Of a stretch of 44,106 bases of DNA, positions 1 through 6,848 are shown one piece after another. Each line of letters starts with the position of its first letter. The first letter of the stretch is position 1. The notes beneath the pieces were generated by a model, which was not told where the DNA came from, ran no database searches, and saw nothing but the letters and a program-made list of their open reading frames with translations. The DNA comes from Pseudomonadota bacterium (lineage in GTDB: Bacteria; Pseudomonadota; Gammaproteobacteria; Steroidobacterales; Steroidobacteraceae): NCBI GenBank assembly GCA_023457495.1, contig JAEWLQ010000035.1, positions 1 to 44,106 on the forward strand, given 5' to 3'. The position numbers were made by a program, and so were the translations under genes.

Positions 1-1
1 A

Positions 2-30
2 GCTAACTCCGCGTTTTCTCACCCGGCACC
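2..30 (-). repeat. dispersed 29-bp 3'-end repeat, diverged copy
   Basis: This is one of four copies in the window. It matches the copies at 13265-13293 and 14323-14351 except for three changes in bases 10-13 (CGCG instead of AGTC). The conserved half is TTTTCTCACCCGGCACC. By analogy with the other copies it should lie just after the 3' end of a minus-strand gene or inside the end of a gene beyond the left edge. A partial inverted match (CCGGGTGA at 55-62 against TCACCCGG at 18-25) could fold with it. The function is unknown. Confidence 0.7.
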
Positions 31-199
31 GACCGCGCATGGTATCGCTAACTTCCGGGTGAAAGGGGTTACATAACAATAGACCTGCGTGATTGCCGTC
101 GCGATTCGGAAACACCTTAGTTTCAAGTGTCCCGCGATTGCTCCAATCTCTCTTCCAACAGGTTTCCGGACATCTGCCGGTCCGGAGAAGAGAGGAACC

Positions 200-358
200 A
201 TGCAAGAAATTGTCGTACAGAGCACGAAGTACCCGGAGATCATCGTCCAGGGCTCGCGTCACGACTACACGTCGGACATCGTTCTGGTCGTCGTGGGTAT
301 CCTGGCCGCCGCCGCGCTGATCTGGCGCTACACGGCGTCGCGCCGGGGCCGGGAATAA
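200..358 (+). CDS. small single-pass membrane protein, 52 aa
   Basis: I do not recognise a family. The ATG is preceded by a good ribosome binding site (AGAGAGGA, about 4 nt upstream), which selects this start over longer readings of the frame. Residues 1-25 are polar (MQEIVVQSTKYPEIIVQGSR...), followed by one hydrophobic helix at about residues 25-41 (DIVLVVVGILAAAALIWRY) and a basic tail TASRRGRE. The basic end suggests the C-terminus is cytoplasmic, with the N-terminal part outside (inferred). It stands alone, convergent with the dihydroorotate dehydrogenase gene 46 bp away. Confidence 0.6.
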   Translation: MQEIVVQSTKYPEIIVQGSRHDYTSDIVLVVVGILAAAALIWRYTASRRGRE

Positions 359-404
359 TCAACAGGGATGAAGTCTTGGAACGCTGCGCGCGGCCTGGCC
401 TTCG

Positions 405-1355
405 TCAGTCCGTGCGCAGCGAACCGACCAGCTCCCCGACGCTCCGCAGGTTGTTAGCCCGCAGATAGTCCGCCACGCCCGCATTGATCTTGCGGCATAG
501 AAGCGGATCGTAGAAAAGCCCCGTCCCCAGGCCCACGGTCGTGGCGCCCGCGATCAGGAACTCGAGCGCATCGTCCACGGTGGTGATACCACCCTGACCG
601 ATGATCGGCACACCATGTTTCCTCGCGACGTCGTAAACCTGGTGCACCTTGAGCAGCGCGATCGGCTTGATCGCGGGTCCCGACAAGCCACCCTGCACGT
701 TGCCGATGACCGGCCGCCGCGACTTCACGTCAATGGCCATGCCCATCACGGTGTTGATGACCGCAAGCCCGTTCGTTCCCGCCTCGATGCAGCGGCGCGC
801 GTTCTCGCGGATGTCCGTCTGGTTAGGTGACAGCTTCGTGATGATGGGCTTCGAGGTCGCCTTGCGGCAGGCCTCGACCACCTTCGCGGACATGTCCGGG
901 TAGTTGCCGAACGCGACGCCGCCTTCCTTCACGTTCGGGCAGGAGATGTTGATCTCGATCGCGTCGATCGGCGAATCGTCGAAGCGGCGCGTGACCTCGG
1001 CGTATTCCTCGATGGTGGAACCGGAGACGTTCGCGAAGAAACGCGTCTCGCGAAAATCCAGCGTCGGCAGGATCTTCTTCACCACGTATTCGGCGCCCGG
1101 GTTCTGCAGGCCGATCGCGTTGAGCATGCCGGACGGCGTCTCGTACACCCGATGCGGCTTGTTGCCGAGCCGCGGCTGGCCCGTGGTTCCCTTTAATACG
1201 ATCGCTCCCACGTCGCGATTCGAGAATCCTTCAACCCGCGTGTACTCCTCGCCGAAGCCCACGCATCCGGACAACAACACGATGGGAGAACTCAGCTCCA
1301 TCCCGCAAAACGAGGTGAGCAGTGGGTTATCGACGTTCTCTGGAGCGGCAGCCAT
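405..1355 (-). CDS. pyrD: dihydroorotate dehydrogenase, class 1 (1B-type), 316 aa
   Basis: Oxidises dihydroorotate to orotate in pyrimidine synthesis; an FMN-containing TIM barrel in the cytoplasm. The sequence shows the class 1 pattern: ASGC-like segment LLSGCVGFG (28-35), TPSGMLNAIGLQNPG (73-87), INISCPNV with the catalytic Cys at 139, and the FMN-phosphate loop IGQGGITT. SGMLNAIGLQNPG is typical of the 1B subtype, which normally works with the electron-transfer subunit PyrK; no pyrK is in the window. Most gammaproteobacteria use the membrane class 2 enzyme, so this may be a second enzyme. The ATG at 1355 is 7 nt after a minus-strand TACAAT hexamer; an ATG three codons upstream (1364) lies inside that promoter and is less likely. 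Confidence 0.88.
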   Translation of the reverse strand: MAAAPENVDNPLLTSFCGMELSSPIVLLSGCVGFGEEYTRVEGFSNRDVGAIVLKGTTGQPRLGNKPHRVYETPSGMLNAIGLQNPGAEYVVKKILPTLDFRETRFFANVSGSTIEEYAEVTRRFDDSPIDAIEINISCPNVKEGGVAFGNYPDMSAKVVEACRKATSKPIITKLSPNQTDIRENARRCIEAGTNGLAVINTVMGMAIDVKSRRPVIGNVQGGLSGPAIKPIALLKVHQVYDVARKHGVPIIGQGGITTVDDALEFLIAGATTVGLGTGLFYDPLLCRKINAGVADYLRANNLRSVGELVGSLRTD

Positions 1356-1379
1356 GGCGCGCATTGTACGATGCGCGCC
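1356..1379. promoter_or_regulatory. palindromic shared promoter between divergent genes
   Basis: The 26 bp between the two divergent start codons contain a 9-bp inverted repeat, GGCGCGCAT / ATGCGCGCC, with a 6-bp centre TGTACG. The centre supplies a minus-strand -10 hexamer TACAAT (1368-1363), 7 nt before the pyrD ATG, and an overlapping plus-strand TACGAT (1367-1372), 9 nt before the TonB_C gene ATG. Both mRNAs would then start at or near the start codon. The palindrome could also be an operator. This is inferred from sequence only. Confidence 0.5.
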
Positions 1380-1381
1380 CC

Positions 1382-2734
1382 ATGCAAACCCTTCGCTATC
1401 TCGCCCTCGTCCTGGCCGCCGGCGTTGCCAACGCCCAGGCTCCCGCAACTCCAGCCGACGCGCCGACTCCCCAGTTTTCCGCCTCCGATCTCGTCCCGGA
1501 GACTCCCGGATACGAAGATGCCTTCTCGCTGATCGAGGTGAAACTCGGCGGCAAGCCCATCACGGCGGAAGAGCAGCTGACCCGCTGGCTCGATGAGCTC
1601 GAGGCGGGCCGCGCACGCGCCGGCGCGTTGGCGGGCAGCCAGATCGCGTACGTGGCCGTCACCCGGTCCGACTGCGTGGACGCCCGCAACGCCCTGCTGA
1701 AAGCCGACGAGCTCGGCCACGAGCGCGCCGCGCGGGGCCTTGCCGACCTGGCGACGAACATAACCTGCGGCGACGTGGATTACGCCGAAGTGGAGCGCTG
1801 GCTCAAGAAGGCCGTGACCCTCGACTACCTGCCCGCCGCACAGCGGCTCATCATCCTGTACGCGCCGGACGGGCGCCGCCCCGATGCGTTCCAGCGATAC
1901 GTCTACGCACGCGCGGCGGCCGGATACTGGGACGCCGTTTCACCCTCGGAACCGAAACCCACCGGAGAAGCGGGCTTCGATGCCGAAGCGATGCAGGCCA
2001 TCGAAAAGGACGTGCCCGCGGCCGACCGCGCGCGCGCCGAGGCCGAAGCGGCGAAGGTTGTCGCCGCCATGCTGAAGCGGCGCGAGCGATTCAAGCCGGT
2101 GCAATCGCAGGAATTCAGTCGCGGCGGGCGCGATGCCAAGGCCTCGAAGGGTTACGGCTTCGTGGCTTACACCAACGACTATCGCCACGAATGCGCCTGG
2201 AACCTCGCCGGCAATTGCCGCGGCGCGCAGCGCCTCGCATTCGTCGACGTTTCCAACAACGAACAGGAATTCATGTCCTGCAAGGCCGAATTGCGCTCGA
2301 AGGATTTCGTCACGGGTGAGCCTGCGGTCCTCTCGCGTGAATTCCTGATCGGTCCGAAGGTGACGCGCCGGATGGTGCTCGGCGACGTCTACGTGCAGCC
2401 CGAGAAGTCCGCGATGGCGGTCGATTGCAAGATCGTTCCGAAGCTCGCGGAAAACGCGGCCGCGGGCAAATGCCGCGCGCGTCTGAAAAGCCAGATCGAC
2501 GCGCAGCGGTTCTATCCGCCGGCCGCGCGGCAACGCGGCATCGAAGGCTCGGCGGTCGTGCGTTACTGGGTGCCGCCCGGTAAAGAGGACGTGATGGACG
2601 CCGAGATCGTGCAGTCGAGCGGCCACCCGTCGCTGGATTCGGCCGCGCTCGACACCATCAGCAGCGGCAAGTTCACCAACGAATGCGACTACGGCCTGTC
2701 CAGCATCCGCATCTCGTTCAAACTACAGGAGTGA
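1382..2734 (+). CDS. periplasmic TonB C-terminal domain protein, 450 aa
   Basis: A signal peptide (about 1-19, cleaved near VANAQA) is followed by a large alpha-helical part (about 60-240) with alanine-rich repeats resembling Sel1/TPR helices (for example ARNALLKADELGHERAARGLADLA and VERWLKKAVTLDYLPAAQRLI). A middle domain has conserved-looking cysteines. The C-terminal TonB_C fold (about 365-450) contains RFYPPAARQRGIEGSAVVRYWV and SSGHPSLDSAALDTI. There is no N-terminal membrane anchor beyond the signal peptide and no proline-rich spacer, so it is probably not a classical energy-transducing TonB. No ribosome binding site is visible; the start lies just after a -10-like hexamer. The exact role is unknown. 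Confidence 0.75.
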   Translation: MQTLRYLALVLAAGVANAQAPATPADAPTPQFSASDLVPETPGYEDAFSLIEVKLGGKPITAEEQLTRWLDELEAGRARAGALAGSQIAYVAVTRSDCVDARNALLKADELGHERAARGLADLATNITCGDVDYAEVERWLKKAVTLDYLPAAQRLIILYAPDGRRPDAFQRYVYARAAAGYWDAVSPSEPKPTGEAGFDAEAMQAIEKDVPAADRARAEAEAAKVVAAMLKRRERFKPVQSQEFSRGGRDAKASKGYGFVAYTNDYRHECAWNLAGNCRGAQRLAFVDVSNNEQEFMSCKAELRSKDFVTGEPAVLSREFLIGPKVTRRMVLGDVYVQPEKSAMAVDCKIVPKLAENAAAGKCRARLKSQIDAQRFYPPAARQRGIEGSAVVRYWVPPGKEDVMDAEIVQSSGHPSLDSAALDTISSGKFTNECDYGLSSIRISFKLQE

Positions 2735-2746
2735 CGTCGCGCGTCG

Positions 2747-3211
2747 ATGTTCCACGTCGTCATATTCGAGCCGGAGATTCCGCCCAACACCGGCAACCTG
2801 ATCCGCCTCGCGGCCAACACCGGCTGTGAGCTGCACCTGATCGAGCCGCTGGGCTTCCGGCTCGATCGCAAATCGGTGCGCCGCGCGGGACTGGATTACG
2901 ACGAACTGGCGACGGTTCATGTCCACAAGAACTATGCCGCGGCGCGCGCCACGCTGATGGGACGCTGGTTCGCGATCGAGACGGGCGGCGCGCGGCGCCA
3001 CGTGGATGCGCGCTTCGAGCGTGGCGACGTGCTGCTGTTCGGTTCGGAGCGCCGCGGCCTGCCGCCGCAGATCATCGCGGACATCGCGCCGGAAAATGTG
3101 TTGTCGCTGCCGATGCTCGCGGGCAATCGAAGCCTGAACCTCGCCAATGCCGCCGCGATCGCGGTGTACGAGGCCTGGCGCCAGCTCGACTTCGCCGGCG
3201 CCGCGCGCTAA
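2747..3211 (+). CDS. trmL: tRNA (cytidine(34)-2'-O)-methyltransferase, 154 aa
   Basis: SPOUT-family methyltransferase that methylates the ribose of the wobble nucleotide of tRNA-Leu isoacceptors using S-adenosylmethionine. The full family length is present. Diagnostic segments are FEPEIPPNTGNLIRLAANTG (7-26), FGSERRGLP (98-106) and NRSLNLANAAAI (127-138), the last two forming the trefoil-knot cofactor site. It lies 12 bp after the TonB_C gene and could be cotranscribed with it. It is tail to tail with gpsA: the stops are 4 bp apart within a TAACTAACTA stop cluster. In Escherichia coli the orthologue (yibK) is also near gpsA/secB. Confidence 0.93.
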   Translation: MFHVVIFEPEIPPNTGNLIRLAANTGCELHLIEPLGFRLDRKSVRRAGLDYDELATVHVHKNYAAARATLMGRWFAIETGGARRHVDARFERGDVLLFGSERRGLPPQIIADIAPENVLSLPMLAGNRSLNLANAAAIAVYEAWRQLDFAGAAR

Positions 3212-3215
3212 CTAA

Positions 3216-4253
3216 CTACTCGACCTCGGCGCGGATCGGGCGCGTCATCAGGTCCTTCACCACGTCCTTCGCCGGCTGGTTCTCGTAGAGGATGCGGTAG
3301 ATCCCGCTGGCGATGGGCATGTCCACCTTCTCGCGCAGCGCGACCTCGTGAACGGCGCGCGCCGCGCTGTATCCCTCGACGACCTGGCCGATCTCCTGCA
3401 GCGCCTGCTGCGGCGTCTTGCCGGCCGCGAGCGCGAGGCCGAAACGCCGGTTGCGCGACTGGTTGTCCGTGCACGTCAGCACGAGATCGCCGAGCCCCGC
3501 GAGTCCCATGAAGGTCTCGACGCGCGCCCCGAGCGCGACGCCGAGTCGCGTGACTTCGCTGAGACCGCGCGTGATGAGCGCGATGCGCGTGTTCGCCCCG
3601 AAGCCGAGGCCGTCGCATAGTCCCGCGCCCACCGCGAGCACGTTCTTGACCGCGCCGCCGACTTCCACGCCGACGATGTCGGTCGAGGTGTAGGCCCGGA
3701 AGTTGGAGGCGTGCAGCGCGCGCGCCAGGTACGCGGCGTAATCGTGATCCGTGGAGGCGATGGTCATCGCCGTCGGCAGGCCGAGGCCGACCTCGCGCGC
3801 GAACGTGGGCCCCGACAGCACCGCCACCGGGTGTTCGTCGCCGAGCACTTCGCGGGCGACCTGGTGCGGTAGTTTGCCGGTGGTGAGCTCGAATCCCTTC
3901 GTCGCCCAGGCGACGCGCGCGTCGCGCGCGAGCAGCGGCGCGAGCCGCGTGAGCAGCTCGCGCAAGGCGTGGCTCGGAACGGAGATGATGATCGCGGCCG
4001 CGCCCGAGACGGCGCCGGCGAGATCGCCATGCACGGCGATCTCGTCGGGGAAACGCGCGTCGGGCAGGTAGCGCTGGTTGACGCGGCCGGCGTGCATCGC
4101 GGCCGCGTCGTCCGCATTGCGGCTCCAGAGCCGCGTCGGGTGGCCGGCGCGCGCGAACTGGATCGCGAGCGCCGTTCCCCAGGAACCCGCGCCCAGCACG
4201 GCGACCGGCGCGTGCGCCAGGCCGTTGGCAGTTTCGCTGGGTTTGTGGCTCAC
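3216..4253 (-). CDS. gpsA: glycerol-3-phosphate dehydrogenase [NAD(P)+], 345 aa
   Basis: Reduces dihydroxyacetone phosphate to sn-glycerol 3-phosphate for phospholipid synthesis; cytoplasmic. The Rossmann fingerprint GAGSWGTALA is at 21-30 and is followed by SVPSHALRELL, ATKGFE, SGPTFAREV and the catalytic-lysine segment VGGAVKNVLAVGAGLCDGL. I chose a GTG start (VSHKPSET) because no ATG lies before the Rossmann motif except far upstream inside secB. No strong ribosome binding site is seen. It is the last gene of the rhodanese-grxC-secB-gpsA operon, 28 bp after secB. Confidence 0.93.
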   Translation of the reverse strand: MSHKPSETANGLAHAPVAVLGAGSWGTALAIQFARAGHPTRLWSRNADDAAAMHAGRVNQRYLPDARFPDEIAVHGDLAGAVSGAAAIIISVPSHALRELLTRLAPLLARDARVAWATKGFELTTGKLPHQVAREVLGDEHPVAVLSGPTFAREVGLGLPTAMTIASTDHDYAAYLARALHASNFRAYTSTDIVGVEVGGAVKNVLAVGAGLCDGLGFGANTRIALITRGLSEVTRLGVALGARVETFMGLAGLGDLVLTCTDNQSRNRRFGLALAAGKTPQQALQEIGQVVEGYSAARAVHEVALREKVDMPIASGIYRILYENQPAKDVVKDLMTRPIRAEVE

Positions 4254-4281
4254 GTGTCGCGCCGCGCGATCCGGCGCGGGA

Positions 4282-4767
4282 TCAGTTCGGCGTGCCCTGG
4301 CCGGCCTGCTGCGCGGCCGCGCGCGCCATGCCCTGCGCGAACAGCTGGTCGAAGTCGACCGGCGGCAGCACGAAGTTCGGGAAGCCACCCTGCGTCACGA
4401 GCTGCGAGACCGCGACGCGCGCGTACGGGAAGAGGAAGTTCGGGCAGAAGGTGCCGACGACGCGGCGCTGGTCTTCCTGGCTCAAGCCGCGCATCACGAA
4501 GAGGCCGGCCTGCTTCACCTCGACCAGGAACGCGGTCGCTTCACCCTGCTTGGCGCCCACCGTCACGGTCAGCACGACCTCGTTGAGCTCGGGCGCGACG
4601 GCGGTCGTCGTCGTGTTGATGTCGAGCGAAATCTGCGGGCTCCAGTTGCCTTCGATTCGCGGACCCTTCGGCGCTTCGTACGAGCAATCCTTGAGGTACA
4701 CCGACTGCACCGAGAGGATGGGGCCGTTGGGGTTCTGGTTCGCCGCTGGCGCGGTCTCGTTTTCCAT
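4282..4767 (-). CDS. secB: protein-export chaperone SecB, 161 aa
   Basis: Cytosolic tetrameric chaperone that keeps preproteins unfolded and delivers them to SecA. Typical segments are ILSVQSVYLKDCSYEAP near the N-terminus, NEVVLTVTV, FLVEVKQAGLF and the proteobacterial signature CPNFLFPYARVAVSQLVTQGGFPNFVLPPVDF. The alanine/glutamine-rich tail is normal for the family. A clear ribosome binding site (AGGAA) precedes the ATG. It sits between grxC and gpsA, as in Escherichia coli. Confidence 0.96.
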   Translation of the reverse strand: MENETAPAANQNPNGPILSVQSVYLKDCSYEAPKGPRIEGNWSPQISLDINTTTTAVAPELNEVVLTVTVGAKQGEATAFLVEVKQAGLFVMRGLSQEDQRRVVGTFCPNFLFPYARVAVSQLVTQGGFPNFVLPPVDFDQLFAQGMARAAAQQAGQGTPN

Positions 4768-4803
4768 GATGATTTCCTGTGTTGAAAAGATTCGGCCGCC
4801 GGC

Positions 4804-5064
4804 TCACCTGCCCAGCAGGGCATCGAGCTTGCCGGCACTCTCGAGGGCATGCAGATCGTCGGATCCGCCCACGTGGGTATCGCCGATGAAGATCTGCGGC
4901 ACGGTTCTGCGGCCGCTGCGTTTCTGCATCTCCGCGCGCTTCTCGGGCGCCGCTTCGACGTCGATTTCCTCGAACGCGACCTGCTTGGAGCCGAGCAGCC
5001 GGCGCGCACGATCGCAGTAGGGACACCAGCCCGTGGTGTAGAGGATGACGGTAGGCTGAGTCAC
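4804..5064 (-). CDS. grxC: glutaredoxin 3 (GrxC), 86 aa
   Basis: Small dithiol glutaredoxin that reduces disulfides with glutathione. It carries the CPYC active site (Cys14, Cys17), the cis-proline TVP (54-56) and the glutathione-binding GGSDDL segment. The length is normal. The start codon is GTG (GTG ACT CAG CCT). It lies between the rhodanese and secB, 10 bp downstream of the rhodanese stop, in the conserved order of this operon. The glutathione reductase at 32886-34265 would regenerate its reductant. Confidence 0.94.
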   Translation of the reverse strand: MTQPTVILYTTGWCPYCDRARRLLGSKQVAFEEIDVEAAPEKRAEMQKRSGRRTVPQIFIGDTHVGGSDDLHALESAGKLDALLGR

Positions 5065-5074
5065 GGGCGGGCTG

Positions 5075-5500
5075 TCACGCCGACTTGGCGATCGGCAGGT
5101 TTTCCGCGCGCCAGGCAGCGAAGCCGCCGCGCAGCGAGAACGCCTTGGTGAACCCCTGCTCGGTGAGCTGGCGCACGGCCGCGGAGGCGAGCGAGCCGGA
5201 CTCGCAATAGACGATGACCGGCTTTTCCTTGAAGCGCTTGAAGGTGTCGCCCGCGGTGAGGATCTTGTCGGACGCGAGCTGCTTCGCCCCGCCCACGTGG
5301 CCGGCCGCGAATTCCTCGGGCTTGCGGATATCGAGCACCAGGGCCCCCTGGTTCATCAACCGGATCAGGTCCTGCGAAGACACCGCCGCGAAGGACGTGG
5401 CGCGCAGGCGCGACTCGAAGGTGACCACGACCACGAGGGCGAGCACGGTGGCGCCCACGAGGTACGGGTGGTTGGTCACGTACTGGATCAGGTTTTCCAT
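5075..5500 (-). CDS. membrane-anchored rhodanese-like protein (YibN type), 141 aa
   Basis: An N-terminal membrane helix (about 13-28, YLVGATVLALVVVVTF) is followed by one rhodanese domain (about 40-138). The active-site loop is VYCESGSLASAA with the persulfide-forming Cys99; LDIRKPEEFAAGHVGGA is the usual second rhodanese motif and RGGFAAW the closing one. It probably exposes the domain to the cytoplasm for sulfur transfer, but the substrate is unknown. It is the first gene of the operon with grxC, secB and gpsA, matching yibN in Escherichia coli. A TATAAT box lies 36 bp upstream of the start. Confidence 0.88.
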   Translation of the reverse strand: MENLIQYVTNHPYLVGATVLALVVVVTFESRLRATSFAAVSSQDLIRLMNQGALVLDIRKPEEFAAGHVGGAKQLASDKILTAGDTFKRFKEKPVIVYCESGSLASAAVRQLTEQGFTKAFSLRGGFAAWRAENLPIAKSA

Positions 5501-5536
5501 CTGCTCGAGACGCCGGCCGGTCAAAAAAGGGAGCGC

Positions 5537-5561
5537 ATTATAGCGGCAGCTCATCCTGCCG
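5537..5561 (-). promoter_or_regulatory. promoter and palindrome for rhodanese-grxC-secB-gpsA
   Basis: A perfect minus-strand TATAAT (forward 5537-5542) lies about 36 bp before the rhodanese ATG, implying a leader of about 30 nt. Immediately upstream of it is a 6-bp inverted repeat, CGGCAG (5544-5549) / CTGCCG (5556-5561), where the -35/-10 spacer should be; it could bind a regulator. No good -35 hexamer is visible. The palindrome's role is speculative. Confidence 0.5.
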
Positions 5562-5611
5562 CCTGATTTCCGGGAGGAAGTGGCCGCATCCTGGCGGGAC
5601 GCGGCAATAAT

Positions 5612-6787
5612 ATGCCCATGCTCAAACCCTTCCGGGCCAACCGGCTGATCGCCGCATTGCTCGCCTGCGCTCTTGCCGGGTCGCTCGCGGCCGCCAATCC
5701 AGACCCCGCCAAGGCCGAAGCCGAACTGAAGGCGGTCCGGGCGCAGATGGAGAAGGTGCGGGCCGAGATGGCGCGCGACGCGGGCCGGCGCGACAAGCTT
5801 ACCCGCGAGCTCGAGGAATCCGAGAAGACCGTGGGCAACGCGCGGGGCGAGCTCGACAAGTTGCGGCGTGAACGCGCGCAGCACACCGCGCGGCGCGCGG
5901 AGCTCGCGGCGCAACGCCGCGCGGAAGACCAGGCGCTGGCGCGTGATCGCGAGACCCTTGCCGGGCAGATCCGCGCCGCGCACATGATCGGCGCGCAGGA
6001 GCCCATCAAACTACTTCTGAACCAGCGCGATCCTGCCGAGGCGGGGCGCGTGCTCGCCTATTACCGCTACTTCGGCCGGGCCCGCGCGGAACAGATCGCG
6101 GCGATCAACGCCCACATCGAGGAGCTGAATTCGCTCGACGCCCAACTCGCCGAGGAGGAACAACGCCTGGCCGCCCTCGAGCAACGCCAGACGGCCGAGG
6201 TGTCGCGGCTGCAGACCGCGCGCGAGCGGCGCGGAAAAGCGCTCGTGTCGCTCGAGGCCGAATCGAAGAACCGTGCGAAGGAGCTCGAACGCCTCAAGGA
6301 TCAGCAGGGCGGTCTCGAGAAGCTGGTGCGCGAGCTGCGCCGCGCGCTCGAGCGGATCGACCGGTTCCCGACCGACAGCAAGGACGCGTTCGCGAAGCTG
6401 CGCGGCAAACTCGCCTGGCCGGTCTCGGGCAAGCTGGTCGCCTCGTTCGGACAGATTCGCGCGGGCGGCATGAAATGGGACGGCATGCTGGTGACCGGCT
6501 CGCAGGGCGCGCCGGTGCGCGCGGTCTATCACGGGCGGGTGGTGTACGCGGACTGGCTGTCGGGGCTCGGGCTCCTGACCATCATCGATCACGGCGATGG
6601 GTATCTCAGCCTGTACGGTCACAACGACCGGCTATACAAGGAAGTGGGCGAGAGGGTGACCGCGGGCGACACCATCGCCACCATGGGCGACTCGGGCGGC
6701 CGGCCCCGGCCGGAGTTGTATTTCGAGATCCGCAAGGGCGGCCGCCCCATCGATCCGCGGCCCTGGTTCAACAACGCGGCGCCGTGA
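5612..6787 (+). CDS. envC: murein hydrolase activator EnvC, 391 aa
   Basis: Periplasmic coiled-coil protein that activates the amidases AmiA/AmiB during septum splitting. It has a signal peptide (about 1-28, SLAAANPD), a long coiled coil (about 30-250, rich in R/E/K heptads) and a C-terminal LytM domain (about 270-388). The LytM domain is degenerate, as expected of an activator: the zinc-ligand positions read MKWDG, LYGHND and LYFEIRKGG rather than the HxxxD / HxH pattern, so it should not be an enzyme itself. An AATAAT box (5606-5611) sits 6 nt before the second ATG (5618), so the true start may be the leaderless ATG at 5618. It heads a plus-strand run ending in ctpA, a common neighbour of envC. 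Confidence 0.9.
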   Translation: MPMLKPFRANRLIAALLACALAGSLAAANPDPAKAEAELKAVRAQMEKVRAEMARDAGRRDKLTRELEESEKTVGNARGELDKLRRERAQHTARRAELAAQRRAEDQALARDRETLAGQIRAAHMIGAQEPIKLLLNQRDPAEAGRVLAYYRYFGRARAEQIAAINAHIEELNSLDAQLAEEEQRLAALEQRQTAEVSRLQTARERRGKALVSLEAESKNRAKELERLKDQQGGLEKLVRELRRALERIDRFPTDSKDAFAKLRGKLAWPVSGKLVASFGQIRAGGMKWDGMLVTGSQGAPVRAVYHGRVVYADWLSGLGLLTIIDHGDGYLSLYGHNDRLYKEVGERVTAGDTIATMGDSGGRPRPELYFEIRKGGRPIDPRPWFNNAAP

Positions 6788-6848
6788 CTCCAGCCTCCTA
6801 GGGTTTCACCTAGAAAACGCCAACTCCATCAACGCCATTCGCCCCTGC

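Noticed and set aside
6798..6813. CTAGG / CCTAG hairpin after envC as a terminator
   Set aside because: Only 5 bp of stem, followed by A rather than T on the coding strand.
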